A DNA stretch of 7,600 nt from Tepidisphaeraceae bacterium (GTDB lineage: Bacteria > Planctomycetota > Phycisphaerae > Tepidisphaerales > Tepidisphaeraceae): contig JANWHF010000077.1 of NCBI GenBank assembly GCA_025450555.1, positions 1-7,600 on the forward strand, written 5' to 3'. A model generated the notes under the pieces. That model had not been told where the DNA came from and searched no databases. It saw nothing but the letters and a program-made list of their open reading frames with translations. The position numbers were made by a program, and so were the translations under genes. This document shows positions 1-5,464 of this stretch, in pieces; position 1 is the stretch's first letter, and the number at the start of each line of letters is the position of its first letter.

Positions 1-676
1 GTTCAGTCCGACCCTCCCGCCCAATCTCATCCACGACGTTCCCCCAGTGGCTCAGTAACAGGGCAAGCATGCAGATGAGCATCGGCACGGCAAAAAGAAA
101 GTGCACCAACGCCGCCAGGTACATCAGAAAGCCGATGAAGATGTGGGCACCGGCGATAAACGCCATCACCAGCATGTTCATCGGGCGGAACAAATCGATC
201 AGAACATATCCGAGCCCTGCGCCTCGAGCCGACGCTCCGGTGGCATAAGTCAGCGCAGGGCGAGCCATCGGGATAGACGCTTGGTCTACCGGCACCACTG
301 CTGCGGAATTCTGGGATGTTTCGAGCGGGCGGATGAGCTCGCCGGTTTCAGGATCGTATTTCGGTTTCAGCGACGCGTCCGGCTCCTCCGCAATTTCATA
401 GGCTTCGTTTTCATCGACAACTGGGCCGCGATGATCGATCTGGTTTCCTGCCGGGTCGTAGCGCGAGTAAACGTGCATCAGGTCCGAAAGGGTGTGCGGA
501 GACGGAGGCGCGGCACCATTCATCTTGAATGTGCCGTCTTCCGCGAGCTGCTCCAAATCGCTGAAGCTGGGTGCATCATTGAGAATTCCGCAATGCGGGC
601 ATTGGACGGCGCTGCCGGCCTGTTCGTCGGCGGCTTCCAGAATCTGCTTGCAGTTTCGGCACGCAAACCGAATCAT
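1..676 (-). CDS. Zinc-ribbon membrane protein, 3' end outside the window
   Basis: The minus-strand frame is open from an ATG at 676 to the left edge, giving 225 residues with no stop. An AAAGGA ribosome binding site (684-689) sits 7 bases before the start. Residues 6-29 carry two CxxC pairs (C6/C9 and C26/C29), a small zinc ribbon. An acidic, Pro-rich linker follows (about 35-145), with YDPAGN at 73-78 and YDPETG at 108-113. Two hydrophobic stretches at about 167-187 and 190-208 look like membrane helices, and the visible end is polar (NVVDEIGREGRTE). An N-terminal ribbon starting MIRFAC is a familiar planctomycete arrangement. The function is unknown; it may be a membrane-anchored protein with a cytoplasmic metal-binding head. 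A DUF4013-like membrane domain is a guess from the last residues and cannot be tested here. Divergent from the coiled-coil gene at 772. Confidence 0.8.
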   Translation of the reverse strand, partial: MIRFACRNCKQILEAADEQAGSAVQCPHCGILNDAPSFSDLEQLAEDGTFKMNGAAPPSPHTLSDLMHVYSRYDPAGNQIDHRGPVVDENEAYEIAEEPDASLKPKYDPETGELIRPLETSQNSAAVVPVDQASIPMARPALTYATGASARGAGLGYVLIDLFRPMNMLVMAFIAGAHIFIGFLMYLAALVHFLFAVPMLICMLALLLSHWGNVVDEIGREGRTE

Positions 677-696
677 CTTTCAATCCTTTTAGTCCA

Positions 697-726
697 TTGT
701 AGCCATCGGCCCGAGCTGCCTAGAAT
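697..726 (+). promoter_or_regulatory. Possible promoter of the coiled-coil protein gene
   Basis: In the 95-base gap between the divergent genes, TAGAAT at 721-726 matches the -10 consensus at five of six positions. TTGTAG at 697-702 is a weak -35 with an 18-base spacer. Transcription would start near 733, giving a leader of about 40 bases that ends in the AAAGGAA ribosome binding site (759-765). A 5-bp hairpin (728-732 with 740-744) overlaps the likely start. This is suggestive only. Confidence 0.3.
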
Positions 727-771
727 GTCGGCTGAACCCGCCGAGTAGTGAAATCGGGAAAGGAACTTGTT

Positions 772-1287
772 ATGCGTACCTGCCTCATTGTGGCGATGGC
801 CATCCTCTTTCTGGCCAAACCCGGCTTTGGGGAAGACATCAAGCCCGAGCAAATCAAAAAAATGTATGACGATGCGCTGGCCCAGCTCAAGGCAGCGCAG
901 GACCGCAAGGCCGAGCTCTCGCGCGAAAACGAAGTGCTCAACGCCAAGCTTGCGGAGATGCAGAAGCAACTGGCCCAATCGCAGGACCAGGTGGTGTCGC
1001 TCAAGCGGCAGATTGCCAGCCACGATGACAAGACTTTCACCTTGCGCGCTTATCTGGCGGCGTGGGAAACATTCCTTCGCCATCATCCGGTTTTGCAGGC
1101 CCAGTGGGATGCTTATGTCGGCCATAGCGTCTTGAATTGGCCGGCCGATCTGCCCGATCTTCTGAATCTCGACTGGCAGCCGGATTTGACGGAAATGGAT
1201 TCCATTTCGGCAGCGAATGAGCCGCAGAAGGCCAGCTGGAAGGAAGAACGCGGTGCCGCACCCGATCCGGTCGGGCCGACCAATTGA
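772..1287 (+). CDS. Small exported coiled-coil protein, function unknown
   Basis: 171 residues. The ATG at 772 is preferred over the in-frame GTG at 748 because AAAGGAA (759-765) lies 6 bases before it and the protein then begins with a clean signal peptide. Residues 1-20 are Arg followed by a hydrophobic run ending KPGFG-ED, with likely cleavage near residue 20 and no lipobox. Residues 25-85 are charged and helical with heptad-like spacing (AELSRENEVLNAKLAEMQ), a probable coiled coil. Residues 89-140 are rich in Trp and aromatics (W99, W112, W123, W135) and may be a small folded domain. The tail is Pro/Ala-rich. I recognise no family. It is probably periplasmic, possibly a structural or scaffolding partner. 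It converges on the metallophosphoesterase gene 26 bases downstream. Confidence 0.75.
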   Translation: MRTCLIVAMAILFLAKPGFGEDIKPEQIKKMYDDALAQLKAAQDRKAELSRENEVLNAKLAEMQKQLAQSQDQVVSLKRQIASHDDKTFTLRAYLAAWETFLRHHPVLQAQWDAYVGHSVLNWPADLPDLLNLDWQPDLTEMDSISAANEPQKASWKEERGAAPDPVGPTN

Positions 1288-1311
1288 AGTCCATCGCGCG
1301 ACCGGTTGGCT

Positions 1312-1336
1312 CATCAAGCACTAAGACGGCTTGATG
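1312..1336. terminator. 8-bp hairpin between convergent genes, possible terminator
   Basis: CATCAAGC (1312-1319) pairs perfectly with GCTTGATG (1329-1336) around a 9-base loop. It lies 25 bases past the stop of the coiled-coil gene and overlaps the last codons and stop of the metallophosphoesterase gene. Neither strand has a run of T after the stem, so it is not a standard intrinsic terminator. It could protect mRNA 3' ends or act as a weak two-way terminator. Confidence 0.35.
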
Positions 1337-2153
1337 TGCCGTCATTTGCATACAAACCGGCAGTCAGTTCCATCTCAATCACCTCCGGCGGGCAAAACAC
1401 CCGGATTGGTAGCCCGGTTGATCCCAAGCCCCGGCTGACCACCAGCCAAGTTCCATCCACATGATGAATTCCATGCGTCAAGCCGCGCGGGAGCGCATCA
1501 TGCTTGATGATCGGAATTCCGCCCGGCAGGCAGACCTGTCCGCCATGCGTATGGCCGGCGAGAAACAGGTCGGGCTTCAAGCCGCGCGAATAGCGAAGAT
1601 GATCCGGGTAGTGGGAGAGCACGATTCGCGGCACCGCCTGGTCGCGTGGCGGAGAACTGCGGATCAGGGCCGCTTCCAGATCGAAGCGCAGCCCGCCGGG
1701 TAATCCGATCAACTCGACTGGTGTCTGCCGCACGTTGGCGAGAATCCGTTTGCCATCGATGAATGTGACCGGCGTGTCGCGCAGTTCATAGGCGACGGCG
1801 TAGTCGTCATGATTTCCGACGATGCCGAAGATTCCCTCGCGCGCTCGTAGCCCGTTCAAAAACTTTCGAGCCAGCGGCAGCGCCGGATATGGGTTGCGCT
1901 TGCTGTCTACGTAATCGCCGGTGATCAAAATCAAATCGGGAGGGTTTGACGCGATCTTCTCCAGCAGCAGGGTCCACGCGCGGGAATACCACTTGCGAAA
2001 ATGAAGATCGGAGATGTGCAAAACCCGCAGCCCTTCCAGCGATGGCGGAAGATTGTTGATCGGCAGGCGCACCGTCCGCCAGACGATCTGCCGAGGCGGG
2101 AAAAACTGAAGCCAGTTCGCGCCCCATATCGCGCCGCGCGGACGTAATGTCAT
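1314..2153 (-). CDS. YaeI-like calcineurin-type metallophosphoesterase
   Basis: A 279-residue protein if translation starts at the ATG at 2153. An ATG at 2183 (289 residues) is the alternative, and neither has a strong ribosome binding site. The 2153 start gives the most compact family-like N-terminus. The dinuclear-metal motifs appear in order: SDLH (48-51), GDYVDS (79-84), GNHDD (113-117), a lone SHYPD histidine (H181), and GHTHGGQ (200-206). This set, with GHTHGG and about 280 residues, matches the YaeI group, whose members hydrolyse phosphoesters or pyrophosphates and in some bacteria act on UDP-diacylglucosamine. There is no obvious membrane segment; a short amphipathic region (about 10-25) may attach it to the membrane. 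The real substrate is not evident. Divergent from the methyltransferase gene, with 202 bases between the starts. Confidence 0.9.
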   Translation of the reverse strand: MTLRPRGAIWGANWLQFFPPRQIVWRTVRLPINNLPPSLEGLRVLHISDLHFRKWYSRAWTLLLEKIASNPPDLILITGDYVDSKRNPYPALPLARKFLNGLRAREGIFGIVGNHDDYAVAYELRDTPVTFIDGKRILANVRQTPVELIGLPGGLRFDLEAALIRSSPPRDQAVPRIVLSHYPDHLRYSRGLKPDLFLAGHTHGGQVCLPGGIPIIKHDALPRGLTHGIHHVDGTWLVVSRGLGSTGLPIRVFCPPEVIEMELTAGLYANDGTSSRLSA

Positions 2154-2355
2154 TGTACCTGCCCGGGGAAATATCGGCAGCATCGTGCCGGTTTTCTCGA
2201 GGTGGCTTTGCGTCGATTTATCGTGGAGGGCTGTCACGGGTGCATTGATTGGACATGAGCTACGCGGATCGTTTGGTGAATGGTGCCATTGCTCATGTGC
2301 GGTGCGGACCCTACTTTGTGCGCCAGAATCAGGCAAGCTTCAATCTCCAAAGAAC
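2154..2355. other. Divergent intergenic region, no clear control element
   Basis: These 202 bases separate the starts of the metallophosphoesterase (minus) and methyltransferase (plus) genes and must hold their promoters. I found no convincing -35/-10 pair for either gene and no hairpin beyond what chance gives. Both genes have open frames extending back into this region, which start-site mapping would need to exclude. Confidence 0.5.
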
Positions 2356-3189
2356 ATGGCACACGACAAACGAAATTCGCCTCAGCCCGCCAAAGGACCC
2401 GCCACCGACTGGGGCCAAGCGGCTGAGTGGTATGACAAGCTCGTTGGTGAATCAGGAAGTGAATATCACCAGAAAGTCGTGCTGCCGGGCGCGCTTCGTC
2501 TGCTTCAGCCTCGCGCCGGGCAGGATGCCATCGACATCGCCTGCGGCCAGGGCGTGCTGTGCCGATTGCTTCACGAAGCCGGGATGAAGGTAACCGGTGT
2601 GGACGCAGCGCGAGAATTGATTGAAGCCGCGCGCCGAAGGGGGCCGGCCGATATTCGCTATCTTTGCGCCGATGCGCGGGAACTGGCATCGCTCCCGGCC
2701 GACTCGTTCGACGCGGCCGCCTGCATCCTGGCGATTCAGAACATCCATCCCATCGGTCCTGTTTTCGGCCATGTCTCTGGCCTGCTACGCATCGGCGGGC
2801 GATTTGTCATTGTCATGATGCATCCCGCCTTCCGCGGGCCAAAGGAATCAAGCTGGGGCTGGGATTTGAAATCGAAGGCGCAATACCGCCGGGTCGATCG
2901 TTATCTCGTTCCCCGCAAGATCCCGATCGTCATGCACCCTGGCAAAGATCCCGGCGGCTACACTTGGACGTTTCATAAGCCTATCGAAAGCTATGTCAAA
3001 GCTCTTTCGAATGCAGGCCTGCTGATCGACGCTCTTGAAGAATGGCCCAGCCACAAGACCAGCACCAGCGGGCCCCGAGCCGCTGCCGAGAATACAGCGC
3101 GCAAGGAAATCCCGATGTTCCTGGCCATTCGCGCTTTGAAAATGCGGGAGGGCGGTAGCGTGCCAAGCGACAAACCTGAAGCGTCGTGA
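2356..3189 (+). CDS. Class I SAM-dependent methyltransferase
   Basis: 277 residues from the ATG at 2356. The frame is open back to a GTG at 2185, but the extra 57 residues are low in similarity to any fold and the family-like region starts around residue 18 (DWGQAAEWYDKLV). Motif I, the SAM-binding glycine loop, is DIACGQGVL at 60-68. D83 (VTGVD) is the acidic residue expected to bind the SAM ribose. D106 (CADAREL) and PADSFDAA (114-121) match motifs II-III of the Rossmann-fold enzymes, and GGRF (147-150) is the post-core turn. The C-terminal third (GYTWTFHKP, 201-209; EEWPSHK, 228-234) is probably the substrate cap. The substrate cannot be told from sequence: it could be a small molecule, quinone or lipid. 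The ribosome binding site is poor (AAAGA). The stop is 7 bases from the stop of the convergent exported-protein gene. Confidence 0.88.
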   Translation: MAHDKRNSPQPAKGPATDWGQAAEWYDKLVGESGSEYHQKVVLPGALRLLQPRAGQDAIDIACGQGVLCRLLHEAGMKVTGVDAARELIEAARRRGPADIRYLCADARELASLPADSFDAAACILAIQNIHPIGPVFGHVSGLLRIGGRFVIVMMHPAFRGPKESSWGWDLKSKAQYRRVDRYLVPRKIPIVMHPGKDPGGYTWTFHKPIESYVKALSNAGLLIDALEEWPSHKTSTSGPRAAAENTARKEIPMFLAIRALKMREGGSVPSDKPEAS

Positions 3190-3196
3190 AGTCAGA

Positions 3197-4147
3197 TCAT
3201 TCCTTCATGCCTATCGGCTGAGTTGTCGCGCCTGGACCTCCAACCAGCGACTTCAGCTCCGATGAAATCTGCGCATCCTTCTGCTTCAGCACATCCCAAT
3301 CGACCGCCGGCGCGAGCTTTTGCGCGACGATCGTGCGCTGTTCCGGGTGGCGAATGGCACGCCGGTAGGCAAGCGTCATGGCAATCTTCGCCATTTGCTG
3401 TGCATACGCCTGGCGATCCAATGCGCCTTCGTGCCGCTCGACATTCAAGTGCTTGCTTAATTCGCCAATATCTGGGAAGTGAACAACATGTGGCGGCAAC
3501 GGCTGATTGATGTCCAACTGCCCGATCCGCAATTCCGGATGCGCGATACCCTTGCGGTAAATCTCCAGCCGTGTCAGCGGACAGGGGAGTGCCGGATCGA
3601 TGTCGGCCATCACCCGGCTCTCCAGCTCCGTTTCACCCGAGAGCTTCAATTTTGACGGCCCCATCGGAACGAGCTGCCGATGCTTCGACGCTTTTTCGAT
3701 GACGGAGGGAAGGTCGATCAGGATCCGGTCAAACTCCGGCGCCTTCGCCCCCGCAACAAATCCAAAACCCAGGTTCAACTTCTTGCCATTGTCGGCCAGC
3801 ACGAAGCTGGGCTGCCCGTCGAGCAGCGAGATGCCCTGGCCCGGCAGGTCATAAATCAGCACGTGTCCATCCGCGACCAGCAGCAGAGGTGTCTCATCGA
3901 TTCCATCGCGAACGACCAGTGTGCAGCGATCAGGCTTGTCGAGCATCAGCGACAGGTTGTAGAGCGGTTCATCCGGCGTAAGGGACATCCGCAGCGCCAG
4001 GCTCTGAATGCGTCCATCGATGCCCTTGATGACGGGAACCAGCGCCGCAGCTTCATCAGGCGTCCGGGCCGTGGCCTTGGGCTGCGCCAGCAATGGCGCA
4101 ACAAGCAGTGCGATTGCAGAGAATACGATGATTGCCTTGAAACTCAT
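3197..4147 (-). CDS. Exported protein of unknown function, possibly LolA-like fold
   Basis: 316 residues from the ATG at 4147, chosen because GGAAGGAA (4157-4164) lies 9 bases upstream and a signal peptide then sits at the N-terminus: MSFK, a hydrophobic run, and APLLAQP with likely cleavage after A21. An in-frame ATG at 4204 has no ribosome binding site. The mature part reads as alternating beta strands, for example CTLVVRDG (75-82) and PLLLVADGHVLIYDL (87-101), with the pattern 'value-DG-hydrophobic-YDL' seen in LolA/LppX-type lipid-binding half-barrels. That resemblance is by eye only. A helical, basic region follows (about 240-300), then a short Gly/Thr tail with ATTQP typical of planctomycete secreted proteins. 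It lies downstream of the RRM gene but behind that gene's terminator, so it probably has its own promoter, which I could not identify in 4148-4254. Confidence 0.75.
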   Translation of the reverse strand: MSFKAIIVFSAIALLVAPLLAQPKATARTPDEAAALVPVIKGIDGRIQSLALRMSLTPDEPLYNLSLMLDKPDRCTLVVRDGIDETPLLLVADGHVLIYDLPGQGISLLDGQPSFVLADNGKKLNLGFGFVAGAKAPEFDRILIDLPSVIEKASKHRQLVPMGPSKLKLSGETELESRVMADIDPALPCPLTRLEIYRKGIAHPELRIGQLDINQPLPPHVVHFPDIGELSKHLNVERHEGALDRQAYAQQMAKIAMTLAYRRAIRHPEQRTIVAQKLAPAVDWDVLKQKDAQISSELKSLVGGPGATTQPIGMKE

Positions 4148-4254
4148 GCCGATCTGTTCCTTCCAAGCCTCGCGGGCAACCCATGCACCGATACGTCCTT
4201 CCATTTATCAGCGGATTTGGCAACGTAGGTTTCAACCGATTTTCAATCAAGTGG

Positions 4255-4287
4255 AAAAAAACGAGGCCCGCCGGTTGGCGAGCCTCG
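4255..4287 (-). terminator. Intrinsic terminator of the RRM protein gene
   Basis: Read on the minus strand, an 11-bp stem (4287-4277 with 4272-4262, one G-U pair) closes a 4-base AACC loop and is followed at once by seven T (4261-4255). It begins 36 bases after the RRM stop codon. This is a textbook rho-independent terminator and separates the RRM transcript from the exported-protein gene. Confidence 0.92.
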
Positions 4288-4322
4288 ATTTCGAATCTTC
4301 AATTGTCGCAGAAGATCGTGGC

Positions 4323-4727
4323 TTAGTAGCGTCCGCGGCCACCGCCGCCGCCACCACCACCGTAGCCGCCGCGGCCACCGCCGCCGCCGCCACCGCCGTA
4401 GCCGCCGCGGCCACCGCCGCCGCCGCCACCGAATCCGCCACGGCCACCACCGCCGCCGCCGCCGCCACGAGGACGGTCTTCGCGGGGCTTGGCTTCATTG
4501 ACGGTCAACGTGCGGCCGTCGTGCTGCTGGCCATTGAGGCCCGCAATCGCGGCTTGCGCCTCTTCGTCGGTGCCCATCTGCACGAATCCAAAGCCCTTAC
4601 TGCGGCCCGTGTCGCGGTCAGAAATGACTTCCGCCGACTGCACGCTTCCGTGCGCCGCGAACAACTGTTCCAAATCCGAGCTCGTTGTGTTGTAGCTCAG
4701 ATTCCCTACGTATAACTTGCTGCCCAT
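4323..4727 (-). CDS. RRM-type RNA-binding protein with glycine-rich tail
   Basis: 134 residues. The start at 4727 is fixed by a strong AGGAG (4736-4740) 8 bases upstream and by the RRM beginning at residue 3. One complete RNA recognition motif spans about 4-80, with RNP2 LYVGNL (5-10) and RNP1 KGFGFVQM (44-51) keeping the aromatic residues that stack on RNA bases (Y6, F46, F48). A linker (KPREDRPR, 80-87) leads to an almost pure Gly tail (88-134) broken by RGGF, RGGY, RGGY and RGRY. Short single-RRM proteins with Gly-rich tails are known in cyanobacteria, planctomycetes and others, often induced by cold, and resemble eukaryotic glycine-rich RNA-binding proteins. The role is presumably RNA chaperone or post-transcriptional regulator in the cytoplasm. 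It has its own long leader with hairpins and a strong terminator, so it is monocistronic. Confidence 0.95.
   Translation of the reverse strand: MGSKLYVGNLSYNTTSSDLEQLFAAHGSVQSAEVISDRDTGRSKGFGFVQMGTDEEAQAAIAGLNGQQHDGRTLTVNEAKPREDRPRGGGGGGGGRGGFGGGGGGGRGGYGGGGGGGGRGGYGGGGGGGGRGRY
4326..4466 (-). repeat. GGC-rich tandem repeat encoding the Gly tail
   Basis: The tail of the RRM gene is built of 33- to 36-base units, each coding for Arg-Gly-Gly-(Phe/Tyr) followed by seven or eight Gly. Three near-identical units are followed by a shortened RGRY end. Such runs are prone to slippage, so length may vary between strains or be collapsed in an assembly. Confidence 0.85.
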
Positions 4728-4754
4728 CTCGAGTTCTCCTGTGACTGGGCACAT

Positions 4755-4807
4755 CCACCCGCGTTTTGCTTTCCGGGTGGGGCTGAAAGGGGCCGACGTT
4801 CCGGCCC
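4755..4807 (-). promoter_or_regulatory. Two hairpins in the RRM gene leader
   Basis: Upstream of the RRM ribosome binding site are two perfect stems. One is a 7-bp stem (4755-4761 with 4774-4780) with a 12-base loop. The other is a 6-bp stem (4790-4795 with 4802-4807) with a 6-base loop. Both would lie in the 5' untranslated RNA if transcription starts near 4840. They could form a cold-responsive leader or a binding site for the RRM protein itself; this is inference. Confidence 0.45.
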
Positions 4808-4845
4808 GGAAGGTATCAGGCTCTGGAGCGCGGAAGCGAATCTGC

Positions 4846-4884
4846 AAAATAGCACACGTTACCGGGCCTCATTCGTCTGACGAA
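4846..4884 (-). promoter_or_regulatory. Possible RRM gene promoter with adjacent palindrome
   Basis: On the minus strand TGC-TATTTT (-10 box 4851-4846) resembles an extended -10 element; no good -35 is present at the usual distance. A perfect 13-base palindrome, TTCGTCTGACGAA (4872-4884), lies about where the -35 would be and could be an operator. The rest of the 230-base gap between the RRM and tatA genes shows nothing else clear, including no obvious terminator for tatA. Confidence 0.3.
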
Positions 4885-4957
4885 CCAAGCGAACAGGCTA
4901 ACCGGGATTTGCTGTCGCCGCCAGCGAGGAAAATCGGATTGTGGAATTTCTTCAATT

Positions 4958-5335
4958 TCAATGCGACGTCGGCTCGCCGCTGGTCACCGTGGTGCCGGCG
5001 TGTTCTTCCGAAAGGGGCTTGCCGGTGTAGGGGTCGAATTTTTGTTCGGCCTTCTGCTCGACGGGCTTGCCAGTGAAGGGATCGAACTTCGCATCATTGG
5101 GCAGTGCAGCCGATGGCTCCTGGCGGGGCAGTGCCGGGCGGTCTGCTTCATTCACCGCCGAATCGACATCATCCTCAATGCCCTTGAGCCCCTTTTTGAA
5201 TTCGACAATTCCCTTACCCAGGCTCTTGCCCACCTCAGGCAGGCGCTTGCCAAAAAACAGCAAGCCGATCACAGCGATCACGATCCACTCCCCCATGCCG
5301 GGGAGCTGGAGGGCTAACGGGTGCAACATCGTCAT
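4958..5335 (-). CDS. tatA: Sec-independent translocase subunit TatA
   Basis: 125 residues. The start at 5335 has AAGGA (5342-5346) 6 bases upstream. A single hydrophobic helix (about 14-28, GEWIVIAVIGLLFFG) is followed by the FG-x-LPE hinge and amphipathic helix (FGKRLPEVGKSLGKG, 28-42; EFKKGLKG, 45-52), the hallmark of TatA, which forms the pore-like assembly of the twin-arginine export system in the inner membrane. The acidic stretch EDDVD (54-58) follows as usual. The tail (65-125) is disordered, Pro/Glu/Ala-rich, and contains FDPFTGKP (84-91) and FDPYTGKP (100-107). TatE or TatB is less likely given the FFGK..LPE pattern and short length. No tatC or tatB is in the window. It probably has its own promoter within the end of rluD. 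Confidence 0.93.
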   Translation of the reverse strand: MTMLHPLALQLPGMGEWIVIAVIGLLFFGKRLPEVGKSLGKGIVEFKKGLKGIEDDVDSAVNEADRPALPRQEPSAALPNDAKFDPFTGKPVEQKAEQKFDPYTGKPLSEEHAGTTVTSGEPTSH

Positions 5336-5379
5336 ATCCGGTCCTTGTCAAAAAGAGGCAACAACAAGTCCTACTTTTA

Positions 5380-5459
5380 GTTCGACGGCGAGCATCCGTT
5401 GTTCGCCACGATTCTTACCTGAGTGCAGCTTAACAATTATACCTTCGACTCCGTCGAAC
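5380..5459. repeat. 9-bp inverted repeat spanning rluD end and tatA leader
   Basis: GTTCGACGG (5380-5388) has an exact inverted copy CCGTCGAAC (5451-5459). One arm lies in the last codons of rluD and inside the tatA promoter, the other about 45 bases into the predicted tatA leader. This could be a second operator half-site, or allow long-range RNA pairing in read-through transcripts from rluD. Confidence 0.55.
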
Positions 5460-5464
5460 GTGAA
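5436..5464 (-). promoter_or_regulatory. tatA promoter with palindrome in the spacer
   Basis: On the minus strand a perfect TATAAT (5441-5436) is 17 bases downstream of TTCACG (5464-5459; four of six -35 bases match). The spacer holds the palindrome TTCGACGGAGTCGAA (5458-5444), two 6-base arms around GGA. The -10 box overlaps the TAA stop of rluD (5439-5437). Transcription would start near 5429, leaving about 95 bases of leader before tatA. A spacer operator suggests repression, or MerR-style activation; the regulator is unknown. Confidence 0.6.

Noticed and set aside
101..748. Plus-strand frame of 215 codons at the left edge
   Set aside because: Its product is Arg/His-rich with no motif, while the minus strand encodes a zinc ribbon, two membrane helices and a good ribosome binding site.
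673..1317. Minus-strand frame opposite the coiled-coil protein
   Set aside because: No ribosome binding site or motif; the plus strand has a signal peptide and a well-placed AAAGGAA.
2279..2290. AATGGTGCCATT as an operator between the divergent genes
   Set aside because: Only 5-base arms with an asymmetric centre; expected by chance in 200 bases.
2185..2355. N-terminal extension of the methyltransferase from GTG 2185
   Set aside because: The added 57 residues show no family features and would run through the region needed for both divergent promoters.
4326..4466. GGC/CCG repeat as a CRISPR array or non-coding satellite
   Set aside because: There are no unique spacers and the units are in frame with the RRM protein tail.
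4008..4715. Long plus-strand frame rich in Ala/Thr across the RRM gene
   Set aside because: It is the complement of the glycine codon repeat; the minus strand has a full RRM, a strong ribosome binding site and a terminator.
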